A stretch of 64,000 nt of DNA, taken from NCBI GenBank assembly GCA_052390115.1, contig JBQTHE010000002.1, positions 3,540 to 67,539 on the forward strand, written 5' to 3'. The position numbers and the translations under genes are program-made. The DNA comes from GCA-003244245 sp052390115 (GTDB lineage Bacteria; Actinomycetota; Actinomycetes; Mycobacteriales; Pseudonocardiaceae). Positions within the stretch are counted from its first letter, which is position 1. Each line of letters begins with the position of its first letter. Of the stretch, positions 23,369 to 31,988 are shown piece after piece. The notes under the pieces were generated by a model. That model had not been told where the DNA came from and searched no databases. It saw only the letters and a program-made list of their open reading frames with translations.

Positions 23369-23437
23369 GTCATCTCTCCAACTCGTGGTGAACCCCTGCC
23401 GCGTCGGATCCGTGTTGAGAAGGTGTATGGAGGCTCG

Positions 23438-24175
23438 ATGACGACCGTAGTCCGGTCGCAGACCGACCAGCAGGCCGCCGGGGCAGGCGTCCAGGTCGTC
23501 CTGCTCGCCGCGCTGTCGGTCGTTGCCGGACTCCGTCCGGTGGGCTGGCTGGCCGGTATCGCGTACATCGTGGGCGTCTGTGCCCTCCTGACCGCTGCCG
23601 TCCACCGGGCCCGGGTCACCACGCTCGGCCCGGCCGACCTCGTCACGCTGGTGCGGGCGGTGCTCGTCGGGGGCGTCACCGCGCTCGTCGCCGACGGGCT
23701 CTGGAACGGTGACGCTCCGGTTGCACCGCTGGTCGTCATCGCCACGGTGGCGCTGGTCCTCGACGCAGTCGACGGCCAGGTCGCCCGGCGCAGCGGGACG
23801 GCGTCCGCGCTGGGTGCCCGCTTCGACATGGAGGTCGACTCGTTCCTCGTCCTCGTGCTGAGCGTCTACGTCGCTGTGCTCGTCGGTCCATGGGTGCTAG
23901 CCATCGGCGCCATGCGCTACGCCTTCGTCGCGGCGAGCTGGATGGCGCCGTGGATGCGGTCGGCACTGCCGGCGAGGTATTCCGCCAAGGCCGTGGCCGC
24001 GCTGCAGGGGATCGTCCTCGTGGTGGCCACCAGCGAAGTCCTGCCGCACCCGCTCGCGGTCGCGTTGGTGTCGACGGCACTGGCGCTGCTGGTCTGGTCT
24101 TTCGGCCGTGACGTGGCGTTGCTGTGGAGCAACGCTCACCCTCCTTTACGGTCGGGGGCAGTTCGAATCGTCTGA
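23438..24175 (+). CDS. CDP-alcohol phosphatidyltransferase family membrane protein
   Basis: The 245-aa product has the diagnostic CDP-alcohol motif DGQVARRSGTASALGARFD followed by MEVD, matching DGx2ARx8Gx3Dx3D (about residues 109-132), and five to six hydrophobic segments. Such enzymes move a phosphoalcohol from a CDP-linked donor onto an alcohol, making phospholipids or phosphodiester small molecules. GGAGG lies 5 nt before ATG 23438. It is divergent from the leftward operon and adjacent to a sulfatase-like gene. Confidence 0.9.
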   Translation: MTTVVRSQTDQQAAGAGVQVVLLAALSVVAGLRPVGWLAGIAYIVGVCALLTAAVHRARVTTLGPADLVTLVRAVLVGGVTALVADGLWNGDAPVAPLVVIATVALVLDAVDGQVARRSGTASALGARFDMEVDSFLVLVLSVYVAVLVGPWVLAIGAMRYAFVAASWMAPWMRSALPARYSAKAVAALQGIVLVVATSEVLPHPLAVALVSTALALLVWSFGRDVALLWSNAHPPLRSGAVRIV

Positions 24176-24230
24176 CCGCTTCGCAGCAGTGACCAGCCAT
24201 CACCGGGCTTCGCACAGAAGGGTCTTCGGG

Positions 24231-25922
24231 TTGTCGTTCTTCACGCGCTCTCGTCGGCTGCCGGATCAGGAACCGACGACTGCCGAAGACAACCTGACGA
24301 CGGATCGTCGCCGGCATCCTGGCGCAGCGCGTGCGATCACCACCCTGGCCGGTCTGCTCGTGCTCGTCGCCCTCATCGCTCCGAACGAGATCAGCCGTCT
24401 CACGCCCGGCGCGTTCGTACGCATCCCCGTCGAGGGTGTCCTCGGCGTCGCCCTCCTTCTCGTCCTGCCTGCCCGGGCGAGGCTGGTGGCGGCGACGCTC
24501 GCCGGGGTGGCTCTCGGGGTGCTGACCATCGTGAAGGTCCTCGACATGGGTTTCTTCGCGGTGCTCGCCCGGCCGTTCGACCCGGTGCTCGACTGGAGCC
24601 TGTTGGGCAGCGCCGTGGAGTTCCTTACGGCCTCGATCGGCCGGGGTGGCGCGATCGGCTCCGTCGTTGTCGCCGCGGTTGTCGCCATGGCGGTGCTCAT
24701 CCTCATGACGCTGTCGGCCCGGCGCCTGGCCCGGCTCGTGGTCCGGCGCAGGACTACCGCGACCCGCGCCGTCACGGTGCTCGCAGCCGTTTGGGTGACC
24801 TGTGCCGTGCTGGGCGCGCAGATCGTGTCGGACGTGCCGGTCGCCGCCGGCAGCGCGGCGACCCTCGGCTACGACCGTGCGCTGCAGGTGCGCGCCGGCT
24901 TGCAGGACCAGCAGGCGTTCGCGGCGGAGGTCGCTGCCGACGCCTACCGCGACACCCCGGGCGAGGAGCTGCTGACCGCACTGCGCGGCAAGGACGTCGT
25001 CCTCGCCTTCGTCGAGAGCTACGGGCGCGACGCCATCGAGGATCCGGAGTTCGCGTCGCAGGTCGGTGCGGTGCTCGACGGCGGGGAGCGCTGGCTGGCC
25101 GCGGCCGGGTTCGCCTCGCGGAGCGCCTTCCTCACCTCACCGACGACGGGCGGCAGCAGCTGGCTCGCCCACGCGACGCTGCTGTCCGGCCTGTGGATCG
25201 ACAACCAGCAGCGCTACCTCGATCTCGAGGCGAGCGACCGCCTGACCCTCACCCGCGCCTTCGGGCGCGCGAGCTGGCGGACGGTCGGCATCATGCCGGG
25301 CGTCACCGCCCCCTGGCCGGAGAGCGAGTTCTACGGCTACGACCAGATCTACGAGTCGTGGAACCTTGGGTACCGCGGCCCGAACTTCAGCTTCGCCACG
25401 ATGCCTGACCAGTACACCCTCTCGGCCTTCGAACGCCTCGAGCGCGCGACGCCAGACCGCGGACCGGTGATGGCCGAGATTCCCCTCGTAGCGAGCCACG
25501 CGCCCTGGTCCCCTGTCCCCGAGCTGGTCGGCTGGGCCGACGTCGGTGACGGCTCGGTCTTCGGCCCGATGGCCACCGAGGGCGCCATGCCGGAGGCGAT
25601 CCTGACCAGGGACCCGACCCGCGTCCGTACTGACTACCGCCGGTCCATCGAGTACTCGCTGAACAGCGTCATCTCCTACCTGGAGACCTACGGTGACGAC
25701 GATCTCGTGCTGGTGTTCCTCGGCGACCACCAGCCCGCCCCGATCGTCACCGGTGAGGGCGCCAGCCGGGACGTACCGATCACGATCGTCGCCCGCGACC
25801 GGGCCGTTCTGGACCGGATCTCCGGGTGGGATTGGCAGGATGGCCTCAAGCCCGGTCCGCAGGCCCCGGTCTGGCGGATGGATGCCTTCCGCGACCGCTT
25901 CCTGAGCGCCTTCGGACCGTAG
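24231..25922 (+). CDS. Membrane-bound sulfatase/phosphoethanolamine-transferase-like protein
   Basis: The 563-aa product (from TTG 24231, AAGGG 9 nt upstream) has about four or five N-terminal membrane helices (residues 35-190) and an extracytoplasmic alkaline-phosphatase-superfamily domain: VVLAFVESYGRDAI (metal-binding E), TTGGSSWLAHATLLSG (nucleophile region) and LVLVFLGDHQP (metal D and H). This is the layout of lipoteichoic-acid synthases and phosphoethanolamine transferases. It may hydrolyse or transfer a phosphoalcohol made with the CDP-alcohol enzyme upstream. A GTG at 24189 is an alternative start. Confidence 0.85.
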   Translation: MSFFTRSRRLPDQEPTTAEDNLTTDRRRHPGAARAITTLAGLLVLVALIAPNEISRLTPGAFVRIPVEGVLGVALLLVLPARARLVAATLAGVALGVLTIVKVLDMGFFAVLARPFDPVLDWSLLGSAVEFLTASIGRGGAIGSVVVAAVVAMAVLILMTLSARRLARLVVRRRTTATRAVTVLAAVWVTCAVLGAQIVSDVPVAAGSAATLGYDRALQVRAGLQDQQAFAAEVAADAYRDTPGEELLTALRGKDVVLAFVESYGRDAIEDPEFASQVGAVLDGGERWLAAAGFASRSAFLTSPTTGGSSWLAHATLLSGLWIDNQQRYLDLEASDRLTLTRAFGRASWRTVGIMPGVTAPWPESEFYGYDQIYESWNLGYRGPNFSFATMPDQYTLSAFERLERATPDRGPVMAEIPLVASHAPWSPVPELVGWADVGDGSVFGPMATEGAMPEAILTRDPTRVRTDYRRSIEYSLNSVISYLETYGDDDLVLVFLGDHQPAPIVTGEGASRDVPITIVARDRAVLDRISGWDWQDGLKPGPQAPVWRMDAFRDRFLSAFGP

Positions 25923-26148
25923 GCCGAGCCCACTCGATCGCCGTCCCGCGCCAGCGAGCTCTAGCTATGTCCCATCTTGGTACCTACTATCCCGTTATGT
26001 CTGGTTTCCTTGCGTGGCTGCTGATCATCGGGCGGCCCCGGTGCCGGCCCGCGAACCGTGCGAAGCACTGTCCGGCGGCCAGAACAACGGTGAGAACAAG
26101 ACTCTGGAGCCCAAGCCGGAACAAATCGGACCGGGCTAGCCGGTCGAG

Positions 26149-26640
26149 ATGGCCACGGCTGCCGCCGCCTCCGCGCCGAAGGGCGGTTCCGCGGAACCGC
26201 CCCTGTCGGCAGCGCCCGATGCTGACCACCCGTCGCGATGCCTTCAGGTCACCTCTATTTCGGACGATGAGGCTTATGCGAAAGCAAGGTAACGAAACGC
26301 CCGCGCGCCCAGCGCAGGCGCCCCCCGTGCAGATTGCTGGACACCGTCATCCGTCGTCTGATCGCTCTGGATGCGCCGAGTTCGACGTCAGAGCTGCGCA
26401 CCAAGCCCGGGACAGCTCTCCTGTCGAACTCGGCGCACCCCGAGCGGTACCAGCTGGCGTCCAGAGCACTTCAGCTACCCAGGACTTCTGCATAAAGCTC
26501 GATTACACGCGTTCTGGTTCTTCCAGTACTTCGGAGTCAACTTCACCGCCCTCGATCTGACGCCACAAGACTTTCTGATCCGGAGCGCGGACGGGCTATT
26601 TGTGCCGCTGACCGTCATAGCGGCGGCCGCGCCATGGTCC
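26149..26640 (+). pseudogene. Decayed paralogue of the membrane protein gene at 52838
   Basis: A short frame at 26149-26292 reads MATAAAASAPKGGSAEPPLS, resembling the start of the 52838 protein (MTSVAAAREDGSAEPSTQPP). Further on, in another frame, 26503-26620 reads FWFFQYFGVNFTALDLTPQD then SADGLFVPLTVIAA, matching the paralogue's FLWYVGAHVTVLDFTVQDYL and SVDGLIPPLIAVA. Stops and frame changes separate the pieces and the C-terminal two thirds are missing. The rest of 25923-26806 holds no recognisable gene. Confidence 0.65.
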
Positions 26641-26806
26641 GGAATCCGGCTGGATGGAACTCAGATACGCTCACGGCGAATTCGTCGAGCACCTGCGCCG
26701 GTGCCGACTCCGAGAACATGGTCGGAAGCAGCGCCTGCCAACTGGTCCGGCGCGAGATCGGCCAGCTCCAGGGCACATGGCGCCGATCGCCAAGGGTCAA
26801 GCACCG

Positions 26807-27859
26807 CTACCCGCGCTCGTCGTAGTCCTCCGGCAGGAGCTTCGCGACCAGCTCACCCCGGCTGCGCACGTCGACCTTGCCGAAGACGGACTTGAGATGG
26901 TCCTGCACGGTGTGCGCGCGGATGGCGAGCCTGGCCGCGATGTCCGAAGTGGACCGGCCTGCGATCACCTCGTGGCAGACCTCGCGCTCGCGGGCGGTCA
27001 ACCCGTACGCCGCGAACAGCAGCCCCAGCAGCTCGCCGCCGGACGCCCGCTCGATGGTCACCACGGTCTCGCCGTCGTCCGCGCCGGAGCTCAACCGGCT
27101 GGCTTGCAACAGGATCCAGCCGCCGGAGGCGTCACTGACGCGCGCCCGGAACGTTCCGGAGGCGGCGGCCCGCGCACCGACCACGATCGCGCGCAGCAGC
27201 ACCGCGAACCGGCCGGGCGCGATCTCGTCCAGCTCGACCCGCCACGACCGGGCCGCCGCGGTGGTCGCCCGAGGCGCGCCGTCCGGACCGACCACGACGA
27301 TCGCGAGCCCATCACGTCCGCCGTGTTGCCGCCGGCTGCCGAATCGCGCCGCCACGCGGGTCGCGGTGGCGAGCGCCGGTGCCACGGAGGTGACGAACTC
27401 GACCTCGCGGTCGTTGAAGTCGCCGCGCCGCACCATGCCCGCCGCGCCCCAGCACGTGCCGTCGACGCGGAACACCGCGCGCAGCTCGTGGCCCAGCCCC
27501 AGCGGCCGCCACACCTCGTTGACCCGGCCGCTGCGCACGACGTCGCGGTGCGGGAGGTCCGACAGCCTGGCCACCGGCACCGGCCGCCGGGCCAGCTCGA
27601 CGAACGTGTGCGGCTCGGCGCCGTCGTACTCGTAGGTTGCCAGCAGCGGCTCGTACTGCGGCGGGACGCGGGTGGCGCCGCTGGTCATCGAGCTGATCAC
27701 CGCGGTGTCCGGGTCCATCGACGCCCAGCAGGTCAGCTCAGTGGGCACGACCCGGTCGACCATCTCGATGGCCGCCGCATGCAATTCGGCGACCCCGAGG
27801 CCCGCCGTCGCGAGTGCGGCGATATCGCGCCGCGCGCTGAGCGCCCGACCCTCCCACAT
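26807..27859 (-). CDS. LuxR-family transcriptional regulator
   Basis: The product (350 aa from ATG 27859; 362 aa if ATG 27895 is used) has an N-terminal sensory region of GAF-like appearance and a C-terminal LuxR helix-turn-helix (YGLTAREREVCHEVIAGRST then IRAHTVQDHLKSVFGKV). This is the common actinobacterial one-component LuxR layout. It is divergent from the cupin gene with only 51-87 bp between starts, which suggests it controls that gene. The signal is unknown. Confidence 0.85.
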   Translation of the reverse strand: MWEGRALSARRDIAALATAGLGVAELHAAAIEMVDRVVPTELTCWASMDPDTAVISSMTSGATRVPPQYEPLLATYEYDGAEPHTFVELARRPVPVARLSDLPHRDVVRSGRVNEVWRPLGLGHELRAVFRVDGTCWGAAGMVRRGDFNDREVEFVTSVAPALATATRVAARFGSRRQHGGRDGLAIVVVGPDGAPRATTAAARSWRVELDEIAPGRFAVLLRAIVVGARAAASGTFRARVSDASGGWILLQASRLSSGADDGETVVTIERASGGELLGLLFAAYGLTAREREVCHEVIAGRSTSDIAARLAIRAHTVQDHLKSVFGKVDVRSRGELVAKLLPEDYDERG

Positions 27860-27945
27860 GGACGAAGTATGCGACTCGCGCCAGCCGCCGGACATCCCAC
27901 AATTCCGGGATGGAACGACCCGTGCCCAGTTCCTAGCGTCGGCTC

Positions 27946-28407
27946 ATGGCACAGAAAACACACCTCAGCACCGCAGGCGAGGGCCTCGAACTGGACTCGC
28001 CGGACGCGAAGATCACCGTGAAGGTGGACGCCGAGCACACCGACGGCGCCTACGAACTGTTCGAGGTCGACGCCCCCAGAGGCCCGACCGTGCCCCCGCA
28101 CGGCACCCCGTGGGCAAAGTCGTACTACGTGCTGCACGGCCGCATGGCCGTGTTCGTGGACGGCGAGATCTACGACATGGGCCCAGGTTCCTCGATCACC
28201 ATCCCACCGCAGGCCATGCACACGTTCACCGTCCACACGCCTTCGGTCAAGTTCCTCGCCATCAGCCTCACCGACGCGATGGGCAGGTTCTTCCGCGACA
28301 TCGACCGGGCGGTGCCCAGCGGCACACCGCTGGCAGAGGCAGCCCCGCTACTCCAGGAGGTGGTCGGGAACCACGGCATCACCGTGCAGCAGTGGCCGCC
28401 GCAGTGA
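27946..28407 (+). CDS. Cupin domain protein
   Basis: The 153-aa product is a small cupin barrel: VPPHGTPWAKSYYVLHGRMA corresponds to cupin motif 1 and SITIPPQAMHTFTVH to motif 2, with His residues suited to metal binding. Proteins of this kind serve as isomerases, dioxygenases or binding proteins. Its regulation probably depends on the divergent LuxR gene. The substrate is unknown. Confidence 0.82.
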   Translation: MAQKTHLSTAGEGLELDSPDAKITVKVDAEHTDGAYELFEVDAPRGPTVPPHGTPWAKSYYVLHGRMAVFVDGEIYDMGPGSSITIPPQAMHTFTVHTPSVKFLAISLTDAMGRFFRDIDRAVPSGTPLAEAAPLLQEVVGNHGITVQQWPPQ

Positions 28408-28417
28408 GCTCGCACAG

Positions 28418-28618
28418 CCCGAGGCGCTGGTCACCGCGCGGTTCGGGCCGCACCTGGTGAGCGACGATGACATCGTTTCGGCGACGACGACGGCGTGTTA
28501 TTCGTCGTCGCCGAGCGTGCCGAGGAGGTGCTGGCACGGCCCGCCAGATCTGGCGGACCGAGCGCGACCAGGCCCGCAGGATCCGGGCAGGTGAGACGCT
28601 GCGCCAGCAGACGGCCTC
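28418..28618 (+). pseudogene. Duplicated 3' fragment of the RraA-like gene
   Basis: About 200 bp here are nearly identical to 31584-31786, an internal to 3' part of the RraA-like gene 3 kb downstream. A one-base loss (GACATCGTTTCG versus GACATTGTCTTCG) breaks the frame and several substitutions have accumulated. There is no start or 5' part. The fragment abuts the cupin stop and lies just before the GluRS stop, suggesting that the gltX-to-rraA block came in or moved by recombination between the copies. Confidence 0.85.
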
Positions 28619-28642
28619 TTCGGGTCGTGGTTGTCCTCGGGG

Positions 28643-30313
28643 TCACTCAGTCTCCGGAGTCGCGGCCAGCACCCACAGGCGGCGCAGAACCTCGTCGACG
28701 CCGAGTGCTTGAGTGATGGCATGCAGGTCGGGGCTGCGGGTGGAGCCGGTCAGCGCGACGCGGATGAGTTGGGAGGCTTCGCGGATCGAGCCTGTGTAGG
28801 CGCCGGGGTTTTTCTTGTATTCCTTGGCGCTGGAGGCGAAGCCGTGTTTCGCGGCGAGTTCGCGGATCTGGTTGAACCATTCCTGTGGGTCGGTGAGGTG
28901 CTTGTAGCCGTCTGCGAAATCGCGGGCGAAGGTGGCAGCGACGGCGGTATCCACACCGAGAGAGGCGAGGCGCTCGTCACTGGCACCCGAGAGGGGGGTG
29001 AATAGTTGAGGAAAGAAGAAGCCGTAGGCGGGTCGGAAGTCTGACCATTTGCGCAGGTCTTTGCGCGGGTTCTCGACGCCTTCGCGTTCGACGGCCAAGG
29101 CACGCAGGGCAAGATCGCGTTCAGCGTCGAGCACAGCGACCAGTTCGGGGTCGTACTGGCTGGCCCAGGCGCGGACGGCGTCATAGACCTGCTGGCTGGT
29201 GAGGGTGGCGATGTGGTCGGCGCTGATGTCTTCGAGCTTGACAAGATCGACCAGCGGACCCGCGACGCCGCATTGGTCAAGCTGGATCGGCGTAGTCAGC
29301 GCCTCCTCAAGGGGGATTTCGGCAAGCCGCCCGTTGGCGAGGCCGCGCAGGTAGTAGAGGATCGCGTGGGCTGGGTAGCCGGCTTCGATGTAGAAGTCGA
29401 CGCTGGCTTCGGGGTCCTTGCGCTTGGACAGTTTGCGTTTGCCGCCGGGGATCTGCTTCATCAGCGGCGCGATGTGCGCGTAGGTGATCGGCTCGAACCC
29501 CAGGGCGTCGAACAGTTGCTGGTGCAGCGGGACCGAAGAGATCCACTCCTCACCGCGGATGACCAGGCTCACACGCATCAGGTGGTCGTCGACGGCGTGC
29601 GCGAAGTGGTAAGTCGGCAGGCGGGGCGAGGTGTCGGAGGACTTGAGGATGACGGTGTCGTTGCGGTTGGCCTCGTGCTCCAGGTCGCCACGGATGGCAT
29701 CGGTGAACCGGACCCGTTGCCCGGCCGCATCGTCGGGGGCGCGAAACCGCACCACATACGGGGCGCCTTCGGCGAGTTTGGCGGCGACACCAGCGGGGTC
29801 GGCGTCCCGCCAGATGGCCCATTTCCCGTAGTAGCCGGCGGGGAGCTTCGCGGCTTGCTGGCGGGCGATGATGTCTGCCAGTTCGTCCTTGGTGGCGAAG
29901 CACAGGTACGCCTTGCCCTGACGCAGCAGGTGCCGGACGTAGCTGAGGTAGATCGACTCGCGGGCGGACTGATGGTACGGGCCGTAGGCACCGGCATCGT
30001 GATCGGACTCGTCGGGGCGCAGGTCGAAGTAGTCGAACGCGCGAGCGAATTGGTCCAGGGCGCCTTCGACTTCGCGGGACTGGTCGGTGTCCTCCACCCG
30101 CAGCAGGTAGACGCCGCCGGAGTGGGTGGCGATGTCGCGGTCGATGGTGGCGACATAGACGCCGCCGATGTGCACGAACCCGGTCGGTGACGGGCCGAAT
30201 CGGGTAACCTGGGCGCCCTCGGGCAGCTGACGATGCGGGTACTGCCGCTCCCAGCGCTCGGGTTCGGGCAGGTCAGCAGGGAACAGGGCGTCGATGACCG
30301 CGCGGTCCAGCAT
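28643..30313 (-). CDS. Glutamyl-tRNA synthetase, non-standard copy
   Basis: The 556-aa product is a class I GlxRS: the HIGH-like segment is GPSPTGFVHIGGVYVA (residues 41-56), the KMSKS-like segment is GKRKLSKRKDPE, and the C-terminal anticodon domain follows. It charges tRNA with glutamate. It is longer than the usual about 490-aa actinobacterial GluRS and has many inserted segments, so it is likely a second, laterally acquired paralogue rather than the housekeeping enzyme. Neighbours are toxin-antitoxin genes and a duplicated fragment. A role as resistant or specialised GluRS is possible but not shown. Confidence 0.85.
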   Translation of the reverse strand: MLDRAVIDALFPADLPEPERWERQYPHRQLPEGAQVTRFGPSPTGFVHIGGVYVATIDRDIATHSGGVYLLRVEDTDQSREVEGALDQFARAFDYFDLRPDESDHDAGAYGPYHQSARESIYLSYVRHLLRQGKAYLCFATKDELADIIARQQAAKLPAGYYGKWAIWRDADPAGVAAKLAEGAPYVVRFRAPDDAAGQRVRFTDAIRGDLEHEANRNDTVILKSSDTSPRLPTYHFAHAVDDHLMRVSLVIRGEEWISSVPLHQQLFDALGFEPITYAHIAPLMKQIPGGKRKLSKRKDPEASVDFYIEAGYPAHAILYYLRGLANGRLAEIPLEEALTTPIQLDQCGVAGPLVDLVKLEDISADHIATLTSQQVYDAVRAWASQYDPELVAVLDAERDLALRALAVEREGVENPRKDLRKWSDFRPAYGFFFPQLFTPLSGASDERLASLGVDTAVAATFARDFADGYKHLTDPQEWFNQIRELAAKHGFASSAKEYKKNPGAYTGSIREASQLIRVALTGSTRSPDLHAITQALGVDEVLRRLWVLAATPETE

Positions 30314-30467
30314 GGAGTGGTCAGTCTCGCTTCCCGGTCAAGCCCGATCATGGAATGGGTAGGGACAGCCGTCTCAGGCTAGCAATCGTGGCTGTTCGTC
30401 ACGCGCCCGCCGCAGGCTGCCCGCTATCGTGGCGGGTGGGTGCAAAAGACATGCTAACGTCATGCTT

Positions 30468-30728
30468 ATGGCAACCTTACAGGTGAAGGACGTTCCGGAC
30501 GACCTGCACCGCGAGCTGCGGCGTCGTGCCGATCTGGACGGACTGAGCATCCGGGATTACCTGCTGCGCCTGATCCGAAACGACCAGCAACGCCCGCCCG
30601 CGACCGAGTGGCTGGCACGCCTCCGTCGGCTCGAGCCGCTCGATCTCGGTGCACCCGCCGCCGACCTCGTCCAGGCCGATCGCGCCGCACGCGACCTCGA
30701 TCCGTTGCCGGGACAGCGCCAATCGTGA
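30468..30728 (+). CDS. FitA/VapB-like ribbon-helix-helix antitoxin
   Basis: The 86-aa product begins MATLQVKDVPDDLHRELRRR, the typical Arc/RHH DNA-binding fold of FitA-type antitoxins, with GLSIRDYLLRLI as the second helix. The C-terminal tail should wrap the PIN toxin. ATG 30468 is used; an in-frame ATG at 30462 is possible. The stop overlaps the toxin start as GTGA. Imperfect repeats ATGC just upstream (30451-30465) could be the autoregulatory site. Confidence 0.85.
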   Translation: MATLQVKDVPDDLHRELRRRADLDGLSIRDYLLRLIRNDQQRPPATEWLARLRRLEPLDLGAPAADLVQADRAARDLDPLPGQRQS

Positions 30729-31126
30729 TCGTGATCGACGCGAGCGCGTTTCTCGAAGTGCTCATGCGCTCGACGTCCGGGTTGGCCGTGGAGGCGCTGC
30801 TCGGGGACACGCTGGCCCCCGACCTGCTGGATGCCGAGGTGTTCCATCGGCTAGTCCGCGCCGAACAAGGCGGAGCACTTCAGCCAGCACAGCTCGACGA
30901 GCGGCTGGCGCTGCTCTATGACGCTCCGATCGAGCGGGTTCCCTGCCGGGAACTGCTCACCACGGCCCGCCGGTTCGTCACCTCGATGTCCGGCTACGAC
31001 GCGCTCTACGCAGCCCTCGCTGGCAGCCTGCGATGCCCGCTGGTCACCACGGACGGGCGCCTGGCGCGTACCGCAACGACACAGTTCGGCCTCACCGTGA
31101 CCCACGTTCCGACCGGTGGCCGGTGA
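30725..31126 (+). CDS. PIN-domain ribonuclease toxin (FitB/VapC-like)
   Basis: The 133-aa product starts VIVIDASAFLE with the first PIN acidic residue, followed by DLLDAEVFHRLVRAEQ (Glu in helix), SGYDALYAALA and PLVTTDGRL, giving the four conserved acidic positions of VapC nucleases. GTG 30725 overlaps the antitoxin stop. It would cleave RNA, often initiator or elongator tRNA or rRNA in this family, and is held in check by the RHH partner. Confidence 0.88.
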   Translation: MIVIDASAFLEVLMRSTSGLAVEALLGDTLAPDLLDAEVFHRLVRAEQGGALQPAQLDERLALLYDAPIERVPCRELLTTARRFVTSMSGYDALYAALAGSLRCPLVTTDGRLARTATTQFGLTVTHVPTGGR

Positions 31127-31181
31127 TCTTTTCATCCACGCGCCGTCGACGGTGACGGGGACCGAGCCTGGGAGAAATACC

Positions 31182-31874
31182 ATGCTGACGGCTTTCGCCG
31201 ACCTGTCCACGCCGCTGGTGGCCGATGCCTGCGTCCGCAGCGACGTGCCGCTGCGCGCCGCGCCGCCCGGCATCGGCACGGTCGTGTCCGGACACCGGAC
31301 CGCGGGCCGCGCGTTGCCGGCGCGGCACTACGGCAGCGTGGACGTGTTCCTGGAGGCGTTGCGCCGGGCCGAACAGGGTGACGTGCTGGTCATCGACAAC
31401 GGCGGTCGGTCCGACGAAGCTTGTGTCGGCGACCTGGCGGTACTGGAGGCCGAGGCGGCCGGGTTGGCGGGCCTGGTGGTGTGGGGGCTGCACCGCGACA
31501 CGCCGGAGCTGGCGGAGATCGGCCTTCCGGTGTTCAGTTACGGCAGCTACCCGCCCGGCCCAGTGCGGCTGGACGAGCGGGAGCCCGAGGCGCTGGTCAC
31601 CGCGCGGTTCGGGGCGCACCTGGTGAGCGACGATGACATTGTCTTCGGCGACGACGACGGCGTGTTGTTCGTCGCCGCCGAGCGTGCCGAGGAGGTGCTG
31701 GCGACGGCGCACCAGATCTGGCAGACCGAGCGCGACCAGGCCCGCAGGATCCGGGCCGGTGAGACGCTGCGCCAGCAGACGGCCTTCGACAGCTACTTGG
31801 CGCGGCGCACCGCCGACCCGTCGTACACCTTCCGGCAGCATCTTCGTCGGATCGGCGGGGCCATCGAGGAGTAG
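31182..31874 (+). CDS. RraA-like protein (HMG/CHA aldolase family)
   Basis: The 230-aa product has the RraA family core: GDVLVIDNGGRSDEACVGDL, LAGLVVWGLHRDTPELAEI (with the R-D pair) and VSDDDIVFGDDDGVLFVAAE. Members are either class II 4-hydroxy-4-methyl-2-oxoglutarate-type aldolases or regulators of RNase E. As actinobacteria use them mostly as aldolases or menaquinone-annotated proteins, an aldolase role is likelier. ATG 31182 is preceded by GGGAG. Part of this gene is duplicated at 28418-28618. Confidence 0.82.
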   Translation: MLTAFADLSTPLVADACVRSDVPLRAAPPGIGTVVSGHRTAGRALPARHYGSVDVFLEALRRAEQGDVLVIDNGGRSDEACVGDLAVLEAEAAGLAGLVVWGLHRDTPELAEIGLPVFSYGSYPPGPVRLDEREPEALVTARFGAHLVSDDDIVFGDDDGVLFVAAERAEEVLATAHQIWQTERDQARRIRAGETLRQQTAFDSYLARRTADPSYTFRQHLRRIGGAIEE

Positions 31875-31964
31875 ACCCAGCCATGAGGCTGGTCTGTCAG
31901 GGGGCCCGGCACGAATAGCGAAAAGGGGAGCGCGAAGTCCTTCCGTGACCCTTCGACTCTTCGT

Positions 31965-31978
31965 TATCAGATCTGATA
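31965..31978. promoter_or_regulatory. 14-bp palindrome in the promoter of the nucleotidyltransferase pair
   Basis: TATCAGATCTGATA is a perfect palindrome ending 10 bp before the ATG of the toxin-like nucleotidyltransferase gene. Its location over the expected start region of a two-gene toxin-antitoxin operon suggests an autoregulatory operator for the XRE partner. Confidence 0.6.
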
Positions 31979-31988
31979 CCATCACCGC

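Noticed and set aside
22010..23437. Long plus-strand frame ahead of the CDP-alcohol transferase
   Set aside because: It runs antisense through the PTPS-like and dehydrogenase genes; the real start is ATG 23438 with GGAGG just upstream.
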